64,000 bases of DNA from Hexactinellida sp. DTS-2022. Its lineage: Eukaryota; Porifera; Hexactinellida. Of the stretch, positions 47,635 to 58,391 are shown piece after piece. The notes beneath the pieces are model-generated. The model was not told the origin of the DNA. It worked only from the letters and a program-made list of their open reading frames with translations, and ran no database searches. Position 1 is the first letter of the stretch. Every line of letters starts with the position of its first letter. The translations under genes and the position numbers were made by a program. The stretch lies in contig JAPNXP010000002.1 in assembly GCA_028753945.1 (NCBI GenBank), positions 9,610,001 to 9,674,000 on the forward strand, in the 5' to 3' direction.

Positions 47635-48333
47635 GGTTCAGGTATCCTCTAGAGTACTTCTACCATAAGTATTTACCCGAATTAATTAATTTTTTTACAG
47701 CGGATTTACTTCATCCTCAGGATGCCAAAAATACAATACTATTGGCAAATAAACTAATAGAGGAAAAAACTTTTTTTAAATTTTACCATTTTTGCGGAAT
47801 AGATCAATCAGAAAAGATAAACAATACCAAGAATATTTTTGATAAAATGTGTTTAGCTGGATGTAATATAACTTTTGAGTGCAGGAATTGTGAATATCTA
47901 CATTTTTCTGGATTTCAAATACTTTTATGTGATGTCGATTTTCAAATGAAGATTTTCCTTATCCAAAATCTAAAAAACAGATGAACTATTCATATTAGGG
48001 TAAATCGCAGCACTGAAAAGTTGTATCTTTACGAGATCTCTCCGAAACCATTGAGTTTTTGATTCTACGACCAAAATTGACAAAATGACTTCTTCCGCAA
48101 TTCTGAAAATGTTAGTTTTGAGTTAGCGGCTTTTGAAAAAAAAATTTACAGCAATTATTCCTAAATTGAGGTGACCAAAGTGTGTCAAACTGGAAAAATA
48201 ATAGGAATCTTTCTTAGAAATCTCTTGAGAGTACTCATTGGTATCAATACAATCCCAAAATGCAATAAAAGATTAATAGACAATGATTTGGATTTTATCT
48301 AAATATTCGAAATTTGTAGAGTATACCTGAACC
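47635..48333 (-). mobile_element. TTAA MITE family 1, uninterrupted 699-bp copy
   Basis: TTAA at 47631-47634 and 48334-48337. Clean reference copy of the family; differs from 42839-44044 (minus its nested MITE) by only a few substitutions. Confidence 0.9.
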
Positions 48334-48376
48334 TTAAGTTAAACCAAAGTGTGCTAAGACAAGCAATACACTAAGT

Positions 48377-49184
48377 CAGGGGTCGGCAACCCCCGGCCCG
48401 CGGGCCAGATCTGGCCCGCGAGGCGAAATGTTCCGGCCCGCTGCTCTCTATAAATATGCTCATCATGACCTCCGATTTGTTCATTCAAATAAATCCAAAT
48501 ACAGTACACCCTAGTCCCTAGCTATCCGGAAGAGAGGTGTTCCGATTTAAAAAAATTCTGTTCCTATTTGTGAATTTGTATGGAATAGTCAACTAATATG
48601 ATTATATAAGCTTCTATAAATGAGATCCTGAATTCTTGATAATCCAAACCATACAGTCCAGAGCTTTTAAATCCTAACTAAACAGTTAACATGGTAGGTT
48701 GGATGCCGGGTATAAGCACATCATCGGGAACTGCACTTAATGTGCTTATAACTGGCATGTTCTTATAACTGACATAAATTATATAGGGTAAATGTCAACC
48801 GTTTTCCAAATAGTGTTCTTAGATCCGATATGTTCTTATAACCGGTGTGCTTATATTCGACATCTAATGTACTACCCAAATACTTCTCTAAGACATTTTT
48901 TCACAATTCCAATGTAATGTTCAAAAAAATTCCAAATTTTACGAATTATAATTTTGGATCTGCTGTTCGGACTAGCGAGGTTCGGAAGAGGGAGGGTGAA
49001 CAATATTTTTATAAATTATAGTGTGGTAACATTATTGTTATATGTCAATTCAAATTTTCTCATTATCAACAATTCTACAATGGAACAATTCGGAGTAAGA
49101 CTAAAGGATGGTAAATCGCTTGGCCCGACTAATGCGGTAAATTAATCAATCTGGCCCGTAGGTTCAAAAGGTTGCCGACCCCTG
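48377..49184. mobile_element. hAT-type element, 808 bp, copy 2 (by segmental duplication)
   Basis: Offset exactly 4289 bp from copy 1, with the same CACTAAGT flanks. It was copied with its surroundings, not by a second insertion. Confidence 0.9.
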
Positions 49185-51112
49185 CACTAAGTGAACACTC
49201 TGCTCCTCCGCCTGGACGGTAGTACCAGTTGATGTGTGGCTCAATATTGATTAAATGAAACAAATTTAAGTTAAACAAAGTGTGCTAAGACAAGCAATAC
49301 ACTAAGTGAACACTCTGCTCCTCCGCCTGGACGGTAGTGCTGTTGATGTGTGGCTCAATATTAAATTAATATAGTAGATTTTAGTTTAACCAAAGTGTGC
49401 TAAGAAAAGCAATACACCAAGTGAACACTCTGCTCAACCGCATGGACGGTAGTACCAGTTGATGTGTGGCTCAATATTGAATAAATGAAACAAATTTAAG
49501 TTAAACAAAGTGTGCTAAGACAAGCAATACACTAAGTGAACACTCTGCTCATCCGCCTGGACGGTAGTGCCTGTTGATGTGTGGCTCAATATTAAATTAA
49601 TATAGTAAATTTTAGTTTAACCAGAGTGTGCTAAGACAAGCAATACACTAAGTGAACACTCTACTCATCCGCCTGGACGGTAGTGCCTGTTGATGTGTGG
49701 CTCAATATTAAATTAATATAGTAAATTTTAGTTTAACCAGAGTGTGCTAAGACAAGCAATACACTAAGTGAACACTCTACTCATCCGCCTGGACGGTAGT
49801 GCCTGTTGATGTGTGGCTCAATATTAAATTAATATAGTAAATTTTAGTTTAACCAGAGTGTGCTAAGACAAGCAATACACTAAGTGAACACTCTGCTCCT
49901 CCGCTTGGACGGTAGTTCCTGTTGATGTGTGGCTCAATATTAAATAAATAAACCAAATTTTAGTTAAACCAAAGTGACTAAGGCAAACTATTTACTATGT
50001 GGACAGTCTGCTCCTCTGCCTGGAAGGTACTGCCTGTTTATGTGTGACTCTATATTAAATATATAATCAAATTTAAGTTAAACCAAAGTGTGCTAAGACA
50101 AGCAATACACTAAGTGAACACTCTGCTCCTCCGCCTGGACGGTAGTACCAGTTGATGTGTGGCTCAATATTGAATAAATGAAACAAATTTAAGTTAAACA
50201 AAGTGTGCTAAGACAAGCAATACACTAAGTGAACACTCTGCTCATCCGCCTGGACGGTAGTGCCTGTTGATGTGTGGCTCAATATTAAATTAATATAGTA
50301 AATTTTAGTTTAACCAGAGTGTGCTAAGACAAGCAATACACTAAGTGAACACTCTACTCATCCGCCTGGACGGTAGTGCCTGTTGATGTGTGGCTCAATA
50401 TTAAATTAATATAGTAAATTTTAGTTTAACCAGAGTGTGCTAAGACAAGCAATACACTAAGTGAACACTCTGCTCCTCCGCTTGGACGGTAGTTCCTGTT
50501 GATGTGTGGCTCAATATTAAATAAATAAACCAAATTTTAGTTAAACCAAAGTGACTAAGGCAAACTATTTACTATGTGGACAGTCTGCTCCTCTGCCTGG
50601 AAGGTACTGCCTGTTTATGTGTGACTCTATATTAAATATATAATCAAATTTAAGTTAAACCAAAGTGTGCTAAGACAAGCAATACACTAAGTGAACACTC
50701 TGCTCCTCCGCCTGGACGGTAGTACCAGTTGATGTGTGGCTCAATATTGAATAAATGAAACAAATTTAAGTTAAACAAAGTGTGCTAAGACAAGCAATAC
50801 ACTAAGTGAACACTCTGCTCCTCCGCCTGGACGGTAGTTCCTGTTGATGTGTGGCTCAATATTAAATAAATAAAACAAATTTTAGTTAAACCAAAGTGAC
50901 TAAGGCAAACAATTTACTATGTGGACAGTCTGCTCCTCTGCCTGGAAGGTACTGCCTGTTTATGTGTGACTCTATATTAAATATATAATCAAATTTAAGT
51001 TAAACCAAAGTGTGCTAGGACTAGCAATACACTAAGTGAACACTCTGCTCCTCCGCCTGGACGGTAGTACCAGTTGATGTGTGGCTCAATATTGAATAAA
51101 TGAAACAAATTT
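49185..51112 (-). repeat. Satellite array B3, minus orientation, ~18 units
   Basis: Parallels B2 at a 4289-bp offset until about 50450, where B2 has one extra unit. The array ends in AAACAAATTTAATTAATATC at ~51112. Confidence 0.95.
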
Positions 51113-51824
51113 AATTAATATCGTTTCTAGCTGATGTAGCTAGTGTAGTATTAGTAATTAATTATTTCTATTTTAATTCACGCTAAGTCCTCGTGAAAGA
51201 AAGAAATTCATCATAGATAAAATATATTACACCAAAAATCTTTTCATTTTTATAAAGAATACAATACTATGATGTAAACTACCTGGATTTGAAACTTTTT
51301 AACCTATATTCACAGAGTTATCATCGATTATGTTGCCGAAAATGGTATATTTCATGGGGACCTTCGATTTTGAACTCTGTAAAAATTGTATTACATCCGA
51401 CAAATAATAATCACTTGGTGAGTAGTATCCATGGATGGAATAGAGTGGATCGCCACACAAATGAGCTGAAATAATTACTTTTTCGTGATATAGTATGCAA
51501 TCGAACAATATCAAGGGTACGGATTCTTAATTGTCGAAATAACTCAAATTATATAGAGAATAAATTATATACAACTTCAATTGTGTTCTTTTAAGCGACT
51601 TCTAATAAAATTCTGAAAATAAAATCTATAAATCACGTTAACAGAAGTTTTTCACCATATATGGGCATAGTAATGTGCCAACTTCTGATGATTAAGCAAA
51701 ATGGCTATCTCCTGACCCAATAACTCTAGATCTTAGCTTTAAAAGCCAACACATCATTAGAGCTAGTAAATTAATTGAAATGAGAAATTTCAGGGTTGTA
51801 ATAAATCATTTATTATTTCTCAAA
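51113..51824. other. No gene recognised
   Basis: AT-rich. Holds a CCATATATGGGCA segment (51655) similar to 26297. The overlapping frames at 51289-51514 have no known motif. Confidence 0.4.
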
Positions 51825-52375
51825 ACAAATCAAATCCAATCTTTACATTTAAAATATTTCAAATCAAATCATTTCAAATCAAATCAAATCAAATATTTGA
51901 AATTTGAAACTATTTAAATCAAATCAAATCAAATATTTGGAATATTTGAAATTGAATTGAAAATGACGTGAAATTATATTTAAGCGATCTGGAAACGATT
52001 TGAAAATGTTTTAAAGAATATTATTTGAAAATGATCTAAAACTGATTTGAAAATGATTTGAAAATGATTTGAAAATGATTTGAAAAGGATTTGAAAATGA
52101 TTTGAAAAGGATTTGAAAATGATTTGAAAATGATTTGAAAATGATTTGAAAATGATTTGAAAATGATTTGAAAATGATTTGAAATAATTTCAAATCAAAT
52201 CAAATCAAATCATGTGGGAATTCAAATATTTTCAAACCAAATCAAAGTAAATCATTTTAGGATTCAAATAATTTCAAATCCAAACAAATCAAATCATTTT
52301 AGAATTCAAATTCTCTTTAATCAAATCAAATCAAATCAAATATTTGAAATATTTGATTTAATTTACAACACTGAT
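51825..52375. repeat. AATCA microsatellite and 12-bp minisatellite
   Basis: (AAATC)n runs on both sides enclose about thirteen copies of a 12-bp TGATTTGAAAA unit (52030-52185). TTTGA/TCAAA words on the two sides are complementary, so the block can fold. The FQIIFKSFSNH-type minus-strand frame is the minisatellite translated. Confidence 0.9.
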
Positions 52376-52807
52376 GAGAATTATTATCTCTGCTATATCA
52401 AGAAGTCATTCTAGATAAATAATGCTCATATATGGTGGTGGGAGGTGGCTGACAATAATTACTCAGCACAAATTCACCTATTGAAACAGAGATTCTATAA
52501 CTTAGATCAAAGTTCCCATTAGGAATCAAATTCTAAATTATAGTCAATGGATCATATAGCATAGTTTGGAAATGCATATGAGTGCGCTAATTAATTAAGT
52601 TCAGCTTCTTTTAAATGGTCATAATTCCATTTATTATTTCCCAGCCAGAGTGGACCATGGGTCGATGGGTCATGGGCATAGGCGTCGAACTTTCCAATTT
52701 TTCTTAAAATCTGGGGAGGGCAGCCAGCGAAGATTTAATAAAAGACATTATTTTTATGTTGTAATTATAAGGTAATAAATAACAATAATTTTAATTTTAT
52801 AACGTAA

Positions 52808-55800
52808 TTATTGCGTCTTGACATCTCCCTGATGAAACTTATTTATTCTCACAGTTGATCTTTCGATAAACTCCTGCATCAAGTCTTCGATATTTAGGAC
52901 CGTTCGAACCAAGTACCTGTTATAGTTTAGAAATGCAAGGCTGCTCATACGTTCTTGACCTTGAGTTGACCTCAAGTAAGTGTGCAACCTTCGTAACATG
53001 CTGAAAGATCTCTCAGCTTCGCATGTCGTTATAGGGAGGATAATATACAAAACTAGAGCAGTGTGTAACCCAGGGAACATGGCCTTCATTGCTGGTTAGG
53101 ACCTGAGTTTCTCCTGTAGAGATTGGTAGGACGTTTCGAGACCTTCAAGGCTGCAACGCTGAAACCAAGCCTGCCTTTCCCACCTTAGTTGCGCAAACTC
53201 TGGAAGGTCACCTTCATAGAATCCCGCCAGCTCATTTAAGTCCTCGTCTGCCATTTTCTTATCCTCTAAGGAGCATCTCAAGAGCTCAGCCACATGAAGA
53301 TCTTGTTTAGAGTACCGGCTGAATAGAGCCGAAGCTGCTGATCGGAATACCTACATAGAGCCACTAATTAATTGTGTGTTAGTAAATTATAAATGAAATG
53401 AAAGTTTGAAACCCGATTATATTGTAAACATCCTACTAACCTGCTTGTATATTTCTATATAACGTTGTTGGATCTGAACCTCCACATCTTGTGTGTCTGT
53501 AACCCGTGGGATCGCCCTTTCCACTGTTCGCTCAGCTCTTGTCAGTCGCAGAGGCCTAGGTTGGTCAATTCTAAGATTTACTGCTGCAGCCTTTACTTCT
53601 TTGAAAAAAGCCTCGGCGTTGACATCACAATAAGCTTGACTATTTAGAACATCCATGAGGCTATTAACCCAATTTCTGACATCACCAACTGTTACCTCTC
53701 TACCCTGACACATAGTATGGATAGGGTTTGTCAGGGACAACATCTTCTTGAATACCATAATTCCAAAATACGTCTCGAATGATTCAAGAGAACGCAGAAA
53801 TGAGCGGGATTCGGCACGCTTTTCAGCTTTGAGGCTTCTATCATCTTGTAAAAATTCGAGCAGCTCAAGAACCGTAGTGTAGTGCGCTAACAGACTTTCC
53901 ACACTAGGGAGTCTTATTACCCACCTCGTCGGACAAAGCGGCTTCAACTCCCGCTTGTTAAGGTTGGGGTTATCCAAAGCTGCTGCAGCTACCAACTGTT
54001 TGAACACTCCATATCTTTTAGGGGACGTTTTAATGAAGTTTATTACTGCATGCAGCTTTTCTAGTGCGTTTTCCACCTCTCACACTGATTGCATACTCTC
54101 TTGCACCACTAAATTGAGATTATGGCCAAAACAATATATCCACAAGGCTTTAGCGTTCTCAGCTCGCACCTTGGTTTGGAGACCACCGTGAACTCCAGAC
54201 ATATTAGCTGCCCCGTCATATCCCTGCCCCCTCATCGAATCGAACGGTAAATTCAGAACAAGGAAGGCATCTTTAAGGATAATCATTAAAGTATCTGCGT
54301 CTGTGGTCTCTGTTGTCCTAAGATCACTGTCAACGTGGCGGATGCATACACTGACCTGCTCACGCCCCCTGATATCCTGAGTCTCATCCATTATAATTGA
54401 ATAGAAGAAGCGGCGCTGCTTATTGGCTTCCCCAGCAGTAGAATCATGCTTGATGAGAGTAATAATGTGTTTGGCCAGTCTGTCTCTCATTAATTGTATA
54501 ATTTCGTTCTGAATTTCTGGGCTCATAAATTTCAACCGCGAATCTGCAGTAAAATGTTTTTACAACCTCGTTGAACCTCGAGATAAGAAAGGCAAGGTTC
54601 CAGATATTTGAGGTCTATTTTTCATCCCTGTGCCCACGAAGAGCAAGCCCTTGTGTAGCACAGGTCATGACACAATCGAATATTGCTCTGAGAGCAGTCC
54701 TGTTAAGGTTCAGGTATACTCTACAAATTTCGAATATTTAGATAAAATCCAAATCATTGTCTATTTCTCTTTTATAGCATTTGGGATTGTATTGATACCA
54801 ATGAGTACTCTCAAGAGATTTCTAAGAAAGATTCCTATTATTTTTCCAGTTTGACACACTTTGGTCACCTCAATTTAGGAATAATTGCTGTAAATTTTTT
54901 TTTCAAAAGCCGCTATCTCAAAACTAACATTTTCAGAATTGCGGAAGAAGTCATTTTGTCAATTTTGGTCGTAGAATCAAAAACTCAACGGTTTCGGAGA
55001 GATCTCGTAAAGATACAATTTTTCAGTGCTGCGATTTACCCTAATATGAACAGTTCATCTGTTTTTTTGATTTTGGATAAGGAAAATCTTCATTTCAAAA
55101 TAGACATCACATAAAAGTATTTGAAATTCCAGAAAAATGTAGATATTCACAATTCCTGTACTCAAAAGTTATATTACATCCAGCTAAACACATTTTATCA
55201 ATAATATTCTTGGTATTGTTTATCTTTTCGGATTGATCTGTCCGAAAAAATGGTAAAATTTCAAAAAAAGTTTTTTCCTCTATTAGTTTATTTGCCAATA
55301 TTAATGTATTTTTGGCATCCTGAGGATGAAGCAAATCCGCTGTAAAAAATTAATTCATTCGGGTAAATACTTATGGTAGAAGCACTCTAGAGGATACCTG
55401 AACCTTAAGTTCAATGTCTTCACGTTTGATTCTATCAAATCTATCATCGATTACTGGTTTATTTAGCTCCATCAGATATACTGACCAAGCGTTGTGGTGT
55501 TCAGATTGGTTTCCTCCCATATGCCTATCAAGTGAATTTTTCCTTTCTTGATGTCTTTCCATCCTTCACCATCGCATGTCTTGAGCCACTTAGAGGTGCC
55601 TTGCGTTTTGGCCTTCTCAACGGGTCGAATGGGGTTATTAGTGATAGCCCACAAACAGACGGCGCAATGACACGTATCCATGTCTTCGTTGAGTTTGAGC
55701 CACTTGTAGTACACGAACCACTGCTTCTGCATGTATCTCCTATAATTTCTATCGCTCTCAAAAGGCATTTGTTCAGGAAGTTTCTTGATATCCTGAAGGA

Positions 55801-56070
55801 AAGGAAGCACACAATTCTTAATGTTTGGATCGTTGAATAAAGTATACGACATACTGGAATTCTCACAAGCTGAAAGTGAGAAGGGGGCGAGGCATTCTAG
55901 CTGTTGGGAAATTTCTTGGTAACCTTTTGAATGCTGTTCAACTGATGATAGACTGTGTGCTAAGGATCCCGATGGTCTAGAGTATAATTCTGAACCTCCA
56001 GTGACCTCTCCGTCAGCATTATCATCTTCTGTAGCGGTTAATCGCGTTTTCTTGACTGTGAAGAAAGAGT
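52808..56070 (-). pseudogene. hAT transposase (ZMYM1/TTF-finger type), dead
   Basis: From the right: a variable N-terminus from ~56066 (after TTTCTTCACAG), a TTF-type zinc-finger region (WFVYYKWLKL, CHCAVCLWA, GTSKWLKTC, 55740-55560), then after the MITE RGHRDEK, EIQNEIIQLM, SIIMDETQDI (Asp of the core), GQGYDGAANMSG (second Asp), CFGHNLNLVV (C-x2-H), LCPTRWVIR, and near 52990 ITTCEAERSFSMLRRL (the catalytic Glu/dimerisation block). A standard intron lies at 53440-53353 (AG|GTTAGT..ATGTAG). In-frame stops: TAG after RGHRDEK, TGA near 54077, TAA at 53096. With the MITE insertion it cannot make a product. Confidence 0.85.
54707..55404 (+). mobile_element. TTAA MITE family 1 inside hAT transposase
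   Basis: TTAA at 54703-54706 and 55405-55408. Length plus TTAA is 702, a multiple of 3, so the hAT frame is the same on both sides, although the MITE itself contains stops. Confidence 0.9.
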
Positions 56071-56763
56071 TTATTAAGACTTGCTGTTCGATCGGAAGAG
56101 AGACGTTGCGCTTTGACGTAGCTAGTTATGGAAGTGTAAATTATATAATTATATATATACAGTATTGTATTGGAAATAAAACTTGTGATATGATAGGAGT
56201 ACAAAATGTAACGAAGCGATATAAACGTACAATCGCTTCAGCAGGAATGCCTCTAAGGAAAAATTTAAGCGAGTTATTCCTTGTATAATAAGACAAATCA
56301 TAAGTAAGATTTATGGTAATTCATAACAAAAGGACAAGGGATACACCATGCGAAGAACGAATAAAGTGGGGTGTATGAGCTATAAGGCATCCCCATTCAC
56401 AGTGAAGGGAAATATATTCAAAAGATTACAAGGGATTTACGCCGTATTTAATCTAATATCTATATTTACTGAGAAAGATTTATGCACCTGGCAATTAAGG
56501 GTCATGTTAAAAAGCAAATATATTTCAATGTTTACAATAAATTTCAAAGGAAACACCAGCTACGGAGACAAAATCTGGGGGGGGCGAGACTTATGCTGCC
56601 CCCCCCCCGATATTTTTCCCGGGGGGGCACGCCCCCCCCGCTCCCCCCGCAACGACGCCTATGGTCATGGGTCTATGGTTCAATGGGTCATGGGTCACAA
56701 ATTGCGATGGGTCAAATGGGTCATGGGTCACCAATGTTGACCCATGGCCACTCTGTTCCCAGC

Positions 56764-57937
56764 ATACATGACTTTATCAAAATATTTTCCAGGAAAGAAT
56801 AAGTATGATATAATCTTGAAAATTTCAAGGCGTATTTACCATATTTATACCCTAAATAAACATGTTTTTGATTAGTGATTCAAACAGCTCAAAATCATTT
56901 TGCATATACCTTTTCTCGAAAAACCCTTAATATCTTCGGAAATAGGTGATTCCTGGTCCAATATGGTCAGAAAAATTGTTTGAGCATTGTTCAGGCTAAA
57001 AGAATTAGTAGGAAAACAATCTAGACATGTTACTATATGCCTATATGCTTTTCAATCATTTCCACACAATATCAACGTCTGGAAATTCTTTTAGCGTTGT
57101 ATAATTTTTATAAAGGCTAAATTTAGTATTTAAAATTTTAGACAATAGAAATGTGGTGCATAAAATTAAATATATTTAAAAATACTTTGATAATTTATTA
57201 GCATATCACCATGCTTGCTTAGTTAACACAATACTGTTATATAATACAAAGTCCTATGTTGCTGGAGTGCAATAGCGTTAAAAACCAGTTTCTTTGTAAA
57301 TTGTTTACTTTCCTATTATAATTAATCGAGTGGTCGCTATAAGATTATAAAACTGGATAAACGGAGGAATTGGCTTCGGATATTTTTGTTGATCTAGTTC
57401 CAGGTATTATGAAGAACCCTAAGAAAGTAGTTGGTTTCCAATGTACCTAAAACTTTTTTTGAAAAAAAGCAAACAATATTAACTTTATCTAAAAAAATAA
57501 TTTAAACTCACTTGATTCCATAGGTATATATATATATCACTTACCTAGTTGTTGTCATAAATTATTACCTGATAGATTACAGCTCGTCACTCGCCACTGG
57601 GAATGTGCCGTTGCAGCTCGCGTTTCCATTATCTGGGCTCACCATGATAAAGATTGCGTTGCCTGGATAACCTATAGATAGGTCCCCACAAAGTTCGATG
57701 TACCTATTCTTTGAGCGCATTCGAAAGAGTGATGTCAGTTGTTATTACATTGTTAGGACTTCATCTATGATGGTTTCATGCATCGGGATAGGAGATTTCA
57801 GCATTGATACAACAGGTTCATAATATAGGACGAAATTTTTGATGTGAAGATTGGCAGTTGGGCTGTTAGTAGATCTGAGCAAGCTCCAAAGCACATGACG
57901 ATTTACAGACCCTGACATTCTATAATCGATATTTGCA
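56764..57937. other. No feature recognised
   Basis: AT-rich, with a (TA)n run near 57526. No coding stretch, TSD or inverted terminus could be supported. Confidence 0.4.
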
Positions 57938-57945
57938 ACGTAGAT

Positions 57946-58340
57946 TAGGCCGGATCAAGAAAAGTACAATTGGTCGGATCAACTTCTACCTAAGGGAAAA
58001 GTTGCCTTTACTCCTTTCTAGGATTATAAGAAATTTAGATCCGAAAAATATATTGATTTGACCCTTGCGGTTTAATAGTTTTGCTGTGTCACTTTCACAT
58101 AATTGACCTTAAATCCTCCGAATTTTCAAAATCCTTTGACTTAGCCCCTTTAAATGTATTAATTAGTAATAGTAAGTCGCCAATTTGCTGTCGAATAGTA
58201 TATAAAGCTAATCTCCATCTATTAGGATACTAAAGTTATGAAGAAATTCTTTGTATTTTCGATCATACCCTAATAATATCACCCCCCCCCCTCCTTCCCT
58301 CCTTTTTTCCCAAAATTTGAAAATGCATAACACTAGCTTT
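57946..58340. repeat. Left 395-bp TIR of the unclassified transposon
   Basis: Reverse complement of 61486-61880. Includes a ~10-bp C run (TATCACCCCCCCCCC region, 58279-58291) and CACTAGCTTT at the inner edge. The gene's 3' end (58392) is ~50 bp inside. Confidence 0.9.
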
Positions 58341-58391
58341 TTGATCAGTTGTTGAATAAAGCAAGGTTCAATTATATTATATGCAGTTAAT

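Larger units (their letters stand above)
52677..56663 (-). mobile_element. hAT transposon, 4.0 kb
   Basis: 8-bp duplication GTCATGGG (52669-52676 and 56664-56671). Short ends CATAGGCGTCG / CGACGCCTATG; the right end has long C/G runs. Encodes the decayed transposase below and carries TTAA MITE 54707-55404. Confidence 0.9.
52646..56755. mobile_element. Small hAT-like MITE split by a full hAT
   Basis: Ends CAGAGTGG..CCATGGGTC and GACCCATGG..CCACTCTG with 8-bp duplication TTCCCAGC (52638-52645, 56756-56763). Own sequence is only ~115 bp of GGGTCATGGGTCA-type words; the 3987-bp hAT 52677-56663 fills the middle. Confidence 0.8.

Noticed and set aside
30032-51112. CRISPR-like array of regular repeats
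   Set aside because: Units are adjacent and homologous along their whole length, with no unique spacers; this is a eukaryotic minisatellite.
52011-52193. Small repetitive protein FQIIFKSFSNH
   Set aside because: Translation of the 12-bp minisatellite.
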